A stretch of DNA of 39,274 nt, taken from Anaerolineales bacterium (lineage in GTDB: Bacteria > Chloroflexota > Anaerolineae > Anaerolineales > E44-bin32). The first letter of the stretch is position 1, and each line of letters opens with the position of its first letter. This document shows positions 1-7,703 of the stretch, piece after piece. The notes beneath the pieces are model-generated. The model did not search any database. It was given only the letters and a program-made list of their open reading frames with translations, and was not told the DNA's origin. The stretch covers positions 1-39,274 of the forward strand of contig JAFGNH010000078.1 of the NCBI GenBank assembly GCA_016927115.1, written 5' to 3'. Position numbers and translations under genes: made by a program.

Positions 1-81
1 ATTTAAATATTATATGCTGATGTTTTGGCAAGTATGACTTTTAACTCCTGTTGGTAGAATTTATTCCGGTAGTGCTGCAGG

Positions 82-160
82 CTGCCTAATTACTGTATGA
101 TTGTCGATTACCGGGCGACACTTTCGTGTCATAGCCCCATCGGCTGTACAGACTAGGCAG
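82..160 (+). ncRNA. Possible structured RNA, unknown family
   Basis: This non-coding segment can fold into a nested series of helices: CTGCCTA (82-88) with TAGGCAG (154-160), CTGTA (93-97) with TACAG (147-151), CGAT (105-108) with ATCG (139-142), GGGC (113-116) with GCCC (134-137), and GACAC (117-121) with GTGTC (126-130) closed by a TTTC tetraloop. The nesting of five helices in 79 nt is more than I would expect casually, but I matched no riboswitch family that I know. It lies about 100 nt upstream of the phosphatase gene, so it could be its leader. Transcription strand is assumed. Confidence 0.35.
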
Positions 161-264
161 GAAATCCATCAAGCCGGTTTGTACCATGGTGGCCGAAAGT
201 GCTGCCCGACAGGGAAGGTTCTGGTAGAATGGCGGCATTCGCACGTGAAGAAATGGAGGATGAT

Positions 265-831
265 GTGAAAGTGAAAAAAGGGCTTGAGATCCTGTGGGCT
301 CGCCTTACTCAACAGGGGATAAGGACTACGTTTTTATGGGCTCTGGATCACCTGGTTCGGCGTATTTCGGGCGCACCGGTTGAGCATGTATCTCGTATCA
401 CTCCGCTTCTTCATGTGGGTGGGCAATATACAAAACGTGGGTGGAAACAGCTGCGGGAGCGGGGAGTTGGTGCCGTTGTTAATATGAGGATTGAGTATGA
501 TGATAAGGTTGAAGGAATAGCCCCTGAAATGTACCTTTATCTACCGACAGTAGATGACACCCCACCGACGTTTGAGTATCTTGAGCAGGGGGCTTCTTTT
601 ATCCGTGACTGCATTAATCAGGGTGTGGGTGTGTATATTCATTGTAAATCAGGGATAGGTCGAGCTCCGTCTGTGGCAATCGCTTATCTTCTATCCACCG
701 GTTTGAGTTATGAAGAGGCATTGGCAGTGATTAAGGCGAAGCGGCCCTTCATTCGACTGACACAAGCGCAGAAAGAGCAGCTGGAAAAATATGCTGCATC
801 ACTGACAGTGAAAGCAAGTGAAGGGGAATAG
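265..831 (+). CDS. Dual-specificity (tyrosine-like) protein phosphatase
   Basis: Cytosolic cysteine phosphatase of the DSP/PTP superfamily, about 188 aa. The P-loop HCxxGxxR is present as HCKSGIGR with nucleophile Cys127 and Arg133, followed by the usual AIAYLL helix. Asp97/Asp98 in TVDDTPP match the general-acid loop, and the C-terminal KRPFIRLTQAQ resembles the helix seen in small DSPs. The substrate cannot be told; small DSPs act on phosphoproteins, phosphoinositides or other phosphate esters. Start: an in-frame GTG at 199 and ATGs at 229 and 253 exist, but GGAGG at 255-259 sits 5 nt before GTG 265, so I chose that; GTG 271 is a further option. Convergent with the next gene, 25 bp apart. 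No partner kinase is visible. Confidence 0.85.
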   Translation: MKVKKGLEILWARLTQQGIRTTFLWALDHLVRRISGAPVEHVSRITPLLHVGGQYTKRGWKQLRERGVGAVVNMRIEYDDKVEGIAPEMYLYLPTVDDTPPTFEYLEQGASFIRDCINQGVGVYIHCKSGIGRAPSVAIAYLLSTGLSYEEALAVIKAKRPFIRLTQAQKEQLEKYAASLTVKASEGE

Positions 832-856
832 TGATTCAGGTAATTTCCACCCGGCT

Positions 857-1528
857 TTACACTCTTGGTCCGAAAATCCTGGTTCCGATCCGGATGATGT
901 TTGCACCCTCTTCAAGCGCGATATGGTAAGAGTTGCTCATTCCCATTGACAGGTATTGCATATCGCTGTTGGGGAGATTCAATGCTGCTATTTTCTCAAA
1001 AAGGTGTCGGGTTAATTGGAAATACGGCCGCGCCTCTTCCGGATCCCCGCTGGCAGGCCCCATCGTCATCAAGCCTTTCAGCTTCAGGTGAGGAAGCTGA
1101 TCGATCAGCTCAGCCAGTTGAACTGCATTGTCAGGTGGGATACCATCCTTATTCTCTTCTTCACCGCTGTTGACTTCAATCAGGACAGGCATGAGTATTC
1201 CTTCACGCTCGCAGGCCTTACTTAACGCTTCGGCAAGCCGGATTGAATCCAGTGATTCAATCATATCAAACAAAAGAGCCGCTTTATTGACCTTATTCCG
1301 CTGCAGATGACCTATAAAATGCCAGGAGGCTTTTTCCCGAAGTGGGGGGATGACTGTTTCTGCTTCCTGTATATAGTTTTCACCGAAGTATCGAACCCCT
1401 GCTTCCAGCGCGATCTGGAGTTCTTCGACCGATCGGCCTTTTGCAGCCGCGACCAGTATTGTGTCCGGGGGGATGTCCTTCAGGATATGTTCAACGGCCG
1501 AGGTGATGTGCTCCCTGGTTTTTGTCAC
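857..1528 (-). CDS. yggS: YggS/PROSC family pyridoxal-phosphate homeostasis protein
   Basis: Single-domain, fold-type III PLP-binding protein of about 223 aa, the family's normal length. Known members buffer PLP in the cytosol and have no firm catalytic activity. The PLP lysine is Lys30 in LVAAAKGRS, and the C-terminal block MGMSNSYHIALEEG...IRIGTRIFG is diagnostic. The reading frame stays open to an ATG at 1672, adding 48 residues with no family similarity. I prefer GTG 1528 because AGGAAG lies just upstream and because a promoter-like pair at 1561-1589 would start transcription downstream of the longer start. YggS often sits near cell-division genes; none are seen here. Confidence 0.9.
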   Translation of the reverse strand: MTKTREHITSAVEHILKDIPPDTILVAAAKGRSVEELQIALEAGVRYFGENYIQEAETVIPPLREKASWHFIGHLQRNKVNKAALLFDMIESLDSIRLAEALSKACEREGILMPVLIEVNSGEEENKDGIPPDNAVQLAELIDQLPHLKLKGLMTMGPASGDPEEARPYFQLTRHLFEKIAALNLPNSDMQYLSMGMSNSYHIALEEGANIIRIGTRIFGPRV

Positions 1529-1560
1529 AGTAATCTTCCTGTCTATTGGGCTTCTCTTTG

Positions 1561-1589
1561 ATTGTAGTACGAACGGGGGGGATTTTGAA
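1561..1589 (-). promoter_or_regulatory. Sigma-70-type promoter for yggS
   Basis: On the minus strand TTCAAA (1589-1584) and TACAAT (1566-1561) are spaced by exactly 17 nt. The expected start near 1554 leaves a leader of about 25 nt before GTG 1528. By eye only. Confidence 0.5.
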
Positions 1590-1795
1590 GCCTGATTAAT
1601 ACCAGCCCCTTTCGTTATGTTTTGATTTAAGGGAGTGGAAATGTTTAATTTATGTATTCCTGGATTATCCAAACCCGGATCGATGCTGATTGATGTATAG
1701 GACGTTCTGCATAAAGAAAAGTTATAATAAGGCGTGCTGTATGATCAGTTAATTTATTTAATCAGTTGCAGGGATAAGGATCGTTCAGGATAACA

Positions 1796-2503
1796 ATGAG
1801 AACTCATCAAAAAGTTCTTGTAGTCGAAGATAGTAAACTTCATCAGCGCTTTATTGCGGACATACTCAGGAACGCGGAGTATGACCCGGTTATGGTCGAA
1901 ACCGCTGAGGAGGCAACCGCGTACTGTGATATCGAAATACCTCTTCTAATCATCCTGGACCTGGGTTTGCCGGGGATCAGCGGCCTGGAATTCCTGAAGG
2001 AAATCCGCCAGATAATTAATCTGCCCATTATCATGCTGACAAACAGCGATTCAATTCAGGACAAGCTGAGGGGGTTTGAACTGGGGGCAGATGATTACGT
2101 TACCAAGCCTTTTAATCCTCAGGAACTGCTTGCCCGTATCGAGGCTGTATTACGTCGATCCAGCTCGAAATTTGCGGGGGAGATGCAGAAAACCACATAT
2201 CAAAGTGGGCCCCTGAAAATCGATTTTTATCGAAAGGAAGTCGTTCTGGATAACCGTGTTCTCCATCTTACTGCCACTGAATATATGCTGCTGCACGAAC
2301 TGGTGATCAATGAAGGGCGGGTAATGCCCCATGATCAGCTTCTGATGACTGTATGGGGACCGGAGTATCTGAATGAACGGGATATTCTGCGGACGAATAT
2401 CTACCGCCTCAGGAAAAAACTCCAGTTAGAGGAAGACTTCCAATTTATCGAAAGCCAGGCAGGATTCGGATACTGGTTTGAACCGTTCCCCCAAACCCGG
2501 TAA
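1796..2503 (+). CDS. OmpR/PhoB-family response regulator, orphan
   Basis: Two-component transcription factor of 235 aa. The receiver domain (about residues 5-118) has the acidic pair Glu11/Asp12, phospho-acceptor Asp55 in ILDLGLPG, Thr82 and Lys104-Pro105, so it should be phosphorylatable. The winged-helix DNA-binding domain (about 135-230) has the family signature around LTATEYMLLHELV and NIYRLRKKL. No histidine kinase lies next to it. The ATG at 1796 follows AGGAT by 6 nt. A TATAAT at 1723-1728 may be its -10, but I see no convincing -35. The following genes (degenerate receiver, surface protein, sortase) run the same way, so it may control them; that is inference from position only. Confidence 0.93.
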   Translation: MRTHQKVLVVEDSKLHQRFIADILRNAEYDPVMVETAEEATAYCDIEIPLLIILDLGLPGISGLEFLKEIRQIINLPIIMLTNSDSIQDKLRGFELGADDYVTKPFNPQELLARIEAVLRRSSSKFAGEMQKTTYQSGPLKIDFYRKEVVLDNRVLHLTATEYMLLHELVINEGRVMPHDQLLMTVWGPEYLNERDILRTNIYRLRKKLQLEEDFQFIESQAGFGYWFEPFPQTR

Positions 2504-2631
2504 ATTATCAAAATAAGACCAATATTGTTATATATTTGTCAGATCCGTGATGCTTTTTGTCATGAGATTGTTATATCTGTTTGATTTAATGGATATACAG
2601 AAACCTTTTTGAAAAAGGTGTGAATCCAACG

Positions 2632-3117
2632 ATGGAAAATGTTCTGGAAAAGAATCAACTGCATACGGATAAGAAAAGCATTCCGGAAGAAGGAGTATCC
2701 ACGAATATTCTCGTTCTGGTCGATCAGGCCGAAAAGGCGTTTGATCTGACGGAATACCTGGAGAAGAGTGGTTTTTATGTAAAACGATCACTGCTGCATA
2801 AGGATTTGCTGATTGAGACGGATCAGATCTCAGGGTTCGATCTTATTTTGCTTCACATATCTGATCCGACTGCAAATGTGAATGAAATGCTGCAGTTCTT
2901 CCTGAGTCAGACAGACACACCATTGGTGCTGATTACAGGTACAGATCATTATGAAAAAGCGATCTATGGATTACTGCATGGCCTGGAAGACATTATCCGT
3001 TCACCATACTTTGCTTTTGAAGTGATTTTACGGATACGGGCGATTTTACACAGGATGGGAAGATCAAACATTTCCGCACCTCAGCATGGATTGGATATTG
3101 AGACTGTGTGTCTATGA
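2632..3117 (+). CDS. Degenerate receiver-domain protein (pseudo-receiver)
   Basis: Small protein of about 161 aa. After a 24-residue variable N-terminus it follows the CheY fold: beta-1 NILVLVD, beta-3 FDLILLHIS, beta-4 PLVLITG, and a final helix EVILRIRAILHR like that after the receiver lysine in OmpR proteins. The phospho-acceptor Asp is replaced by His75, and the conserved Lys-Pro is replaced in IIRSP. It therefore probably cannot be phosphorylated in the normal way. No output domain follows; the protein ends about 15 residues after the last helix. GTG 2620 is an alternative start but has no spaced ribosome site; AGGTG at 2616-2620 fits ATG 2632 at a slightly long distance. It lies 39 bp before the surface-protein gene, probably in its operon. 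Confidence 0.7.
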   Translation: MENVLEKNQLHTDKKSIPEEGVSTNILVLVDQAEKAFDLTEYLEKSGFYVKRSLLHKDLLIETDQISGFDLILLHISDPTANVNEMLQFFLSQTDTPLVLITGTDHYEKAIYGLLHGLEDIIRSPYFAFEVILRIRAILHRMGRSNISAPQHGLDIETVCL

Positions 3118-3155
3118 AAATCATCCAACGATGGTAATTAAAGGAGTAGGTAGTA

Positions 3156-4871
3156 ATGAAAAAATTATTTCGTATGTTTTATAGTTTCGCAGCAGCGTTG
3201 ATCATCTCCGGTTTTGCGCTGATGGCATTACAGCCCGCTGTATCGGTATCAGCATCAGAGTCGGCTGTAAAGAAAACCGAGACCGAAACAACAGAACCGT
3301 CTGAAACACAGGAAGATGAGGACAATGGGAATGGTACAGAAACAGCCTCCCCGGAGCCTTCACAGACACAGGAGACTGAAACGCCGGATCCATCTGAAAC
3401 GCTGGATCCATCTGAAACGCCGGATCTATCTGAAACGCCGGATCTATCTGAAACACCGGATCCATCTGAAACACCGGATCCTTCCGGACCTCCGGAATCG
3501 CAGGAAACGCAAACAACAGAACCTCCTGAAACATCCGGCACGAAGTCGATCAGTGCAAAAGCATTGACTGACCATTCATGTGACACATCGGAGTGGCATT
3601 TCGTAATAACCCAGGTATCCAGTGCTTCCCTGGCCCCCGGTTCGATAAACGTAACATGGACGAATGGTGCAACCCAGACCCTGTCCCTGGTTAAAGTAAC
3701 AGGTGGTACGGCGCATTACTATGCTTTCAGCAACCTCGACAGTACTGTCCAGCGCGCAGCCGCTACAATTTATTCGGACTGGCGTGGCCAGTTCAACCTC
3801 AGTCATGGTCCGTGTAACTCTGATCCAACAGAAACAGAAATACCTACCGAGACTGAAACCCCAACAGAGGAACCCACGGATGAGCCCACAGAGGAGCCTT
3901 CGGCTACTCCTGATCCTATTTTCAGGATAAGTGTTGGTTCCTGTCTGCTTGAAGGAACGACAACATTCCGCCTGACCGGCACCAACAAAGGTGATGAGGG
4001 CACATTTCGCCTCCGTAATTATGGCACGGGTTATGTGATTAACCTTGGTACCCTGGCGGAGTCCGAGACCGTTGGCGGTTATAATTCCGAGTCGGTGTCA
4101 ACAACAATTGAAGGTACTTACATAAAAGAAGCATGGAATGGTGATGCCTGGGTGGGTGCAGGTGGTACGCATACACTGTCTATAGTTGGTCACACTGCGA
4201 ATGAGTTGTACTGCCCAACTGATCCGACACCCGAACCTACGGAAGAACCAACCGAGGAACCGACCGAAGAACCCACTGAAGAACCTCCTGAGGAACAGGG
4301 AGTCAACCCTGTCCTGTTGGATCAATGTGTACGGCCCAATAGTGACGGCACTTTTACCGCTCGCTTCTCCTACATCAATACGAATCCCTTTATCGTCACG
4401 ATTCCGGTTGGTCCTGACAATTACTTAACTCCTGGACCTGAAGATCGTGGTCAGCCGACAAGCTTTGCCCCCGAGCAGGGTGAGGGTGCGAAATCAGCTA
4501 AGATTATTCTTGCTGATCCGGAAAGCAACCAATTCTTCATTATCTTCTCCGGTGGTCAACTGACCTGGACGCTTCAGGGAAGGTCAATAACGGCTGATTC
4601 AGGCGTACTGTGCCCGACATTTTCAGAGCCGGAAGATCCCGGCCCCCAATCTGTTCCGGAAAATGCAGTCAACACTGTAGTAGATCCTATTCTCATCCCG
4701 GATACAGCAGTCAGCACTGTGGCAGATCCTATTCTCATCCCGGTAACAGGTGTTGATAATCTGGGTGGTGCATCCTTGCCACATACCCTGGTATATTCGG
4801 GGTTTGGTCTCTTTGGAATAGGAATGGTGTTGCAAGGTATTTCCCTTCGGAAGCAGCGGAGGGTAAAATAG
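3156..4871 (+). CDS. Secreted repeat-rich surface protein with LPxT-like sorting signal
   Basis: 571-aa exported protein. Residues 1 to about 34 are a signal peptide (KK, a long hydrophobic stretch, VSVSA-SES). Next comes a low-complexity stalk with hexapeptide repeats of the type PSETPD (DNA period 18 bp, about 3381-3483). Three globular, beta-rich segments follow, separated by PTEEPTEEPT linkers, each with paired cysteines. Near the end a 42-bp duplication encodes AVNTVVDPILIPDT and AVSTVADPILIPVT (4665-4748). The C-terminus has SLPHTL, a hydrophobic span and RKQRR, the layout of a sortase sorting signal but with Leu where Gly is usual. A sortase gene follows 48 bp downstream, so it is very likely the substrate. 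AAGGAG precedes the ATG. Its binding partner is unknown. Confidence 0.8.
   Translation: MKKLFRMFYSFAAALIISGFALMALQPAVSVSASESAVKKTETETTEPSETQEDEDNGNGTETASPEPSQTQETETPDPSETLDPSETPDLSETPDLSETPDPSETPDPSGPPESQETQTTEPPETSGTKSISAKALTDHSCDTSEWHFVITQVSSASLAPGSINVTWTNGATQTLSLVKVTGGTAHYYAFSNLDSTVQRAAATIYSDWRGQFNLSHGPCNSDPTETEIPTETETPTEEPTDEPTEEPSATPDPIFRISVGSCLLEGTTTFRLTGTNKGDEGTFRLRNYGTGYVINLGTLAESETVGGYNSESVSTTIEGTYIKEAWNGDAWVGAGGTHTLSIVGHTANELYCPTDPTPEPTEEPTEEPTEEPTEEPPEEQGVNPVLLDQCVRPNSDGTFTARFSYINTNPFIVTIPVGPDNYLTPGPEDRGQPTSFAPEQGEGAKSAKIILADPESNQFFIIFSGGQLTWTLQGRSITADSGVLCPTFSEPEDPGPQSVPENAVNTVVDPILIPDTAVSTVADPILIPVTGVDNLGGASLPHTLVYSGFGLFGIGMVLQGISLRKQRRVK
3381..3483 (+). repeat. In-frame 18-bp tandem repeat in the surface-protein gene
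   Basis: About five to six imperfect copies of an 18-bp unit reading GGATCCATCTGAAACGCC with small changes (cca/cta, acg/aca). Each encodes D-P/L-S-E-T-P. The period is a multiple of three, so copy-number change lengthens the stalk without breaking the frame. Confidence 0.85.
4665..4748 (+). repeat. In-frame 42-bp direct duplication
   Basis: 4665-4706 and 4707-4748 are near-identical, each encoding a 14-residue unit ending in DPILIP. The unit lies just before the sorting signal and may be part of the wall-spanning stalk. Confidence 0.85.
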
Positions 4872-4919
4872 AGACAAACCAATGGTGTGTAATATTTTTC
4901 CGCCGGAGGATTGAGATCG

Positions 4920-5786
4920 GTGAAAGAACTTCAATCTCAGATTCATCAATGGATAAAGCAGAGTGCCCCGCTGAAAAGCGGGGTACTTATTCTTGTTGGC
5001 ATTCTGCTGGCTGGTTTTGCGATAGTCAATATTGTTATCAAACTCAAGGTAGAAGAATCTCCCTTTGATCAACTGGACTCTGAAGAGCAGGGCTTTATTC
5101 CCTTCGTTGCTATTGCGGAGGTGGGTGGCCACGCACCTGACATGCCGGAAGCACTATCTTCAACAACCCCGATTCTCCCTGCTGAAGCCACGACAGCAGC
5201 TTCGGACTCAGCCCCGATTCCTCAGCCTGAAGAAGTCGATACAATTGTTCCAGTATCCCCAACACCTGAACCGATCTATATACCGGATCGCATTGTGATT
5301 CCCCACATCGGGCTGGATGCGCCTGTAATTCCAGCCGGGATAAGGGACATAGAGTATGAAGACCAGGTCTACGAGCAGTGGTTGGCTCCCAATGAGTTTG
5401 CAGCGGGTTGGCATTTTACTTCTGCAACTCTGGGAATACCAGGCAATACAGTCCTTAATGGTCACCATAATATTTATGGCGAAGTTTTCAGGCGGCTTGA
5501 AGAACTTGAGATCGGGGATGGAATTTTTGTTTACAGTGGAAATCGAATTTTTATGTATCAGGCAGCTACGAAGCTCATCTTAAAAGAACGTTGGCAACCG
5601 GTAGAAGTCCGGCTGGAGAATGCCCGTTGGCTTCAACCTTCCGGTGATGAACGGCTTACACTCGTTACTTGCTGGCCATATGAAAGTAACACACACAGAT
5701 TGATCCTGGCTGCCCGGCCTGTTCGTTCCTATTTCGTGGAGGAACCAGAGCTGGAACAGTTGATTTCCCCTGAGATGTCCGAGTAG
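4920..5786 (+). CDS. Sortase (membrane-anchored transpeptidase)
   Basis: Cysteine transpeptidase that cleaves an LPxT-type signal and attaches the substrate to the cell surface. About 288 aa: one N-terminal membrane anchor (about residues 18-42), a Pro/Thr-rich extracytoplasmic linker to about 120, then the sortase barrel. The catalytic triad is visible: His182 or His183 in NTVLNGHHN, Cys251 in LTLVTCWP, and Arg260 in THRLIL. TLxTC and the following proline resemble class D/E enzymes, but the class cannot be fixed by eye. TTG 4911 is also in frame but abuts GGAGGA (4905-4910); GTG 4920 is 9 nt beyond it and is preferred. It sits directly after its probable substrate. Confidence 0.92.
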   Translation: MKELQSQIHQWIKQSAPLKSGVLILVGILLAGFAIVNIVIKLKVEESPFDQLDSEEQGFIPFVAIAEVGGHAPDMPEALSSTTPILPAEATTAASDSAPIPQPEEVDTIVPVSPTPEPIYIPDRIVIPHIGLDAPVIPAGIRDIEYEDQVYEQWLAPNEFAAGWHFTSATLGIPGNTVLNGHHNIYGEVFRRLEELEIGDGIFVYSGNRIFMYQAATKLILKERWQPVEVRLENARWLQPSGDERLTLVTCWPYESNTHRLILAARPVRSYFVEEPELEQLISPEMSE

Positions 5787-6336
5787 AAGAGAATTCCAAA
5801 CAAGCAGGGACCGGAAGCGTTGAAACCGTTTCTTTTCCTGCGACTATCCAGCATCTGACCGGGTTTGGAGATATTGGTTCCATCTCATCCTTAGGCAAGC
5901 AACCCGCCTGAGTCAGTCCCTCAGCGGCGGGTTGTAAGCTCGTTGTAAGTGATTATCAAGTATGCTGGATGAGCATCATCTTCTGCGGGGATAAGGCTGT
6001 CTGTACACTGCCTGTAAAGATTACTTGAAATAATGCGTAATAAAATACGCGATATACAGGGATTGTTATTGCCTTGATGTGAAATACAACTGTACTGGGG
6101 AAAACAATAAAAATCTACCGTTCTGGATAACAGGCTGTAAAGAAAGGATTGGTTTTCAGAAATTGTCTTCCAAGCGCAAGAAAATTCAGGGAACTACTTT
6201 TTGAATCCGTTGTTCCTGGTTTGGGTTGACTATTCTGCATTGTGCTGACTGCCACGGACAGAGAGGTGAATGAAAAGGAATAAATGGTTTATTAGTATTT
6301 ACTGATATCGCTGCTCATGAATTGAGGAACCTTTTT
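5787..6336. other. Intergenic region with two inverted repeats
   Basis: 550 bp without a credible gene. It holds a strong hairpin at 5900-5934 and a nested inverted repeat, CCTGTA (6011-6016) with TACAGG (6055-6060) enclosing GCGTA (6035-6039) and TACGC (6046-6050). No convincing promoter for the next gene could be assigned. Confidence 0.6.
5900..5934 (+). terminator. Hairpin downstream of the sortase gene, possible terminator
   Basis: CAACCCGCC (5900-5908) pairs with GGCGGGTTG (5926-5934) over nine bases, extended by TGAG/CTCA inside. It lies 114 nt after the sortase stop. There is no U-run after it, so intrinsic termination is not certain; it could instead protect the 3' end of the mRNA. 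Confidence 0.4.
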
Positions 6337-7497
6337 ATGACGTACTGGAACGGGGGAACCTTGTCTCAAAACACAGACACAAGGCACAGGGGAAAATGGA
6401 ATTGGGGGAGACTGCTGGCAATTCTTGCCCAGATTATTATTCTGGCATTCTATCTTAAACCGATAACCATTCTTGGATTGATTGGAGCACTCAAGGATGT
6501 GAACTGGATGATGCTTCTGACTTCGATTCCGGTGGCGCTGGTGGGTGTATTCATTCGATCAGCACGCCGGCGAATTATACTTCGCCCAATTCATCATTAT
6601 CCTCTTTCAGATCTCACCTCAGAAACCATAATCGCAATAAACAAAAAGCTGTACCATCCTGAACGTTACGTGATGAGGCAGCTCAGCCAGGTTTTGCAGA
6701 GGAAGTCGGGTGTGCCAGGATCGGTTTCAATCCCTTATCTTCTGCTTGATAGAGTTTTTGATTTTACTGCCGGATTCTTGATAACCCTGGCTGCAGTCTG
6801 TATAGCGCAAACTTTTTCCCTGGGGTTACGTATATTTCTTGTAATTGGACTTATATTACTCAACTTGATTGTTGCGACAATATTCATTCTGGCCCATTAT
6901 TCACGGAATAAGCTCCGGTTAGGTTATCAATCACCTGTCCCTCTCAAAACAGCAGTCCGGGATGTCTTCCCAATCATCTGTGAGAGCCTCAGGATGATTA
7001 CCCAGCCGATCGGCAGGCGGAAACGGGACATTCCAATGGCAGTACTGTTTACATCAACCGCAATAATCACCGACATGATAACGCTTTTCATTGCCGCGAA
7101 AGCAGTCTCTTTGTCCATGACTTTACCTGTCTTGTTTCTTTACTATGCCTTCTTGCTAATCATGTGGCTGCTTCCAGGATTCCCCGGTTTTCCTGGTCTT
7201 GCAGACTTTCTTTCTCTCTGGTTCCTGCGGCTGCTGGGTGTTCCTCTGGCTGTCTCGGCAATACCGATTCTGATTGTGCACTGCGTCTATGTTTCAGGGG
7301 CGATATGGGTGGCCGGCAGCAGCAGGATTATTAGGGGCATCAGGGATTTGAACAGAGCGATTGGCTCCGGCAGAAAACAAACGATTCCATCTCCTCCAAA
7401 TCGAGAATGGTTCAATCAGAGCAACCGGGAGAAGGCGACCTTTCTCAGGAAAACCACACAGGTGGCTGACGATGGTGTAGAGAAAGCCCGGTTGTAG
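6337..7497 (+). CDS. Polytopic membrane protein, LPG-synthase-TM/flippase-like family
   Basis: About 386 aa. From about residue 30 it has a chain of hydrophobic spans, including LLAILAQIIILAFYL, MMLLTSIPVALVGVFI and a late block around LFLYYAFLLIMWLLPGFPGF. The pattern of a lumenal-type loop, RSARRRIIL after span two, and an LPGFPGFPG segment recalls the UPF0104/lysylphosphatidylglycerol synthase transmembrane family, whose members are often called flippase-like. There is no aminoacyl-transfer domain, so lipid lysylation is not implied. A TTG at 6322 is in frame, but GAGGAA (6324-6329) is well placed for ATG 6337. Substrate unknown; the neighbours give no hint. Confidence 0.65.
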   Translation: MTYWNGGTLSQNTDTRHRGKWNWGRLLAILAQIIILAFYLKPITILGLIGALKDVNWMMLLTSIPVALVGVFIRSARRRIILRPIHHYPLSDLTSETIIAINKKLYHPERYVMRQLSQVLQRKSGVPGSVSIPYLLLDRVFDFTAGFLITLAAVCIAQTFSLGLRIFLVIGLILLNLIVATIFILAHYSRNKLRLGYQSPVPLKTAVRDVFPIICESLRMITQPIGRRKRDIPMAVLFTSTAIITDMITLFIAAKAVSLSMTLPVLFLYYAFLLIMWLLPGFPGFPGLADFLSLWFLRLLGVPLAVSAIPILIVHCVYVSGAIWVAGSSRIIRGIRDLNRAIGSGRKQTIPSPPNREWFNQSNREKATFLRKTTQVADDGVEKARL

Positions 7498-7637
7498 AAC
7501 AAAGATGGAAACAGGGGAGAACCTGCCCAACTCCAGTTGAACTGAAAATTCACGATAAATACAATTTGAAGTGCTTGAATCTTCTGAAAGTATAGTTTCC
7601 CATGGTTTGTATATTGGGAATTGAGTGTTTTGGCCGG

Positions 7638-7666
7638 TTGCCAGTGGCAGAAGGGTGTTCTACAAT
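7638..7666 (+). promoter_or_regulatory. Sigma-70-type promoter for pfkA
   Basis: TTGCCA (7638-7643) and TACAAT (7661-7666) are separated by 17 nt, giving a start near 7673 and a leader of about 30 nt that contains the AGGAGG ribosome site. Confidence 0.6.
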
Positions 7667-7703
7667 CCTGATATGTCCATAACCAGACCCAGCAGGAGGG
7701 CTG

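Noticed and set aside
3179..3586. 135- and 110-codon minus-strand frames across the surface-protein stalk
   Set aside because: They are mirror products of the 18-bp repeats, which stay open in several frames.
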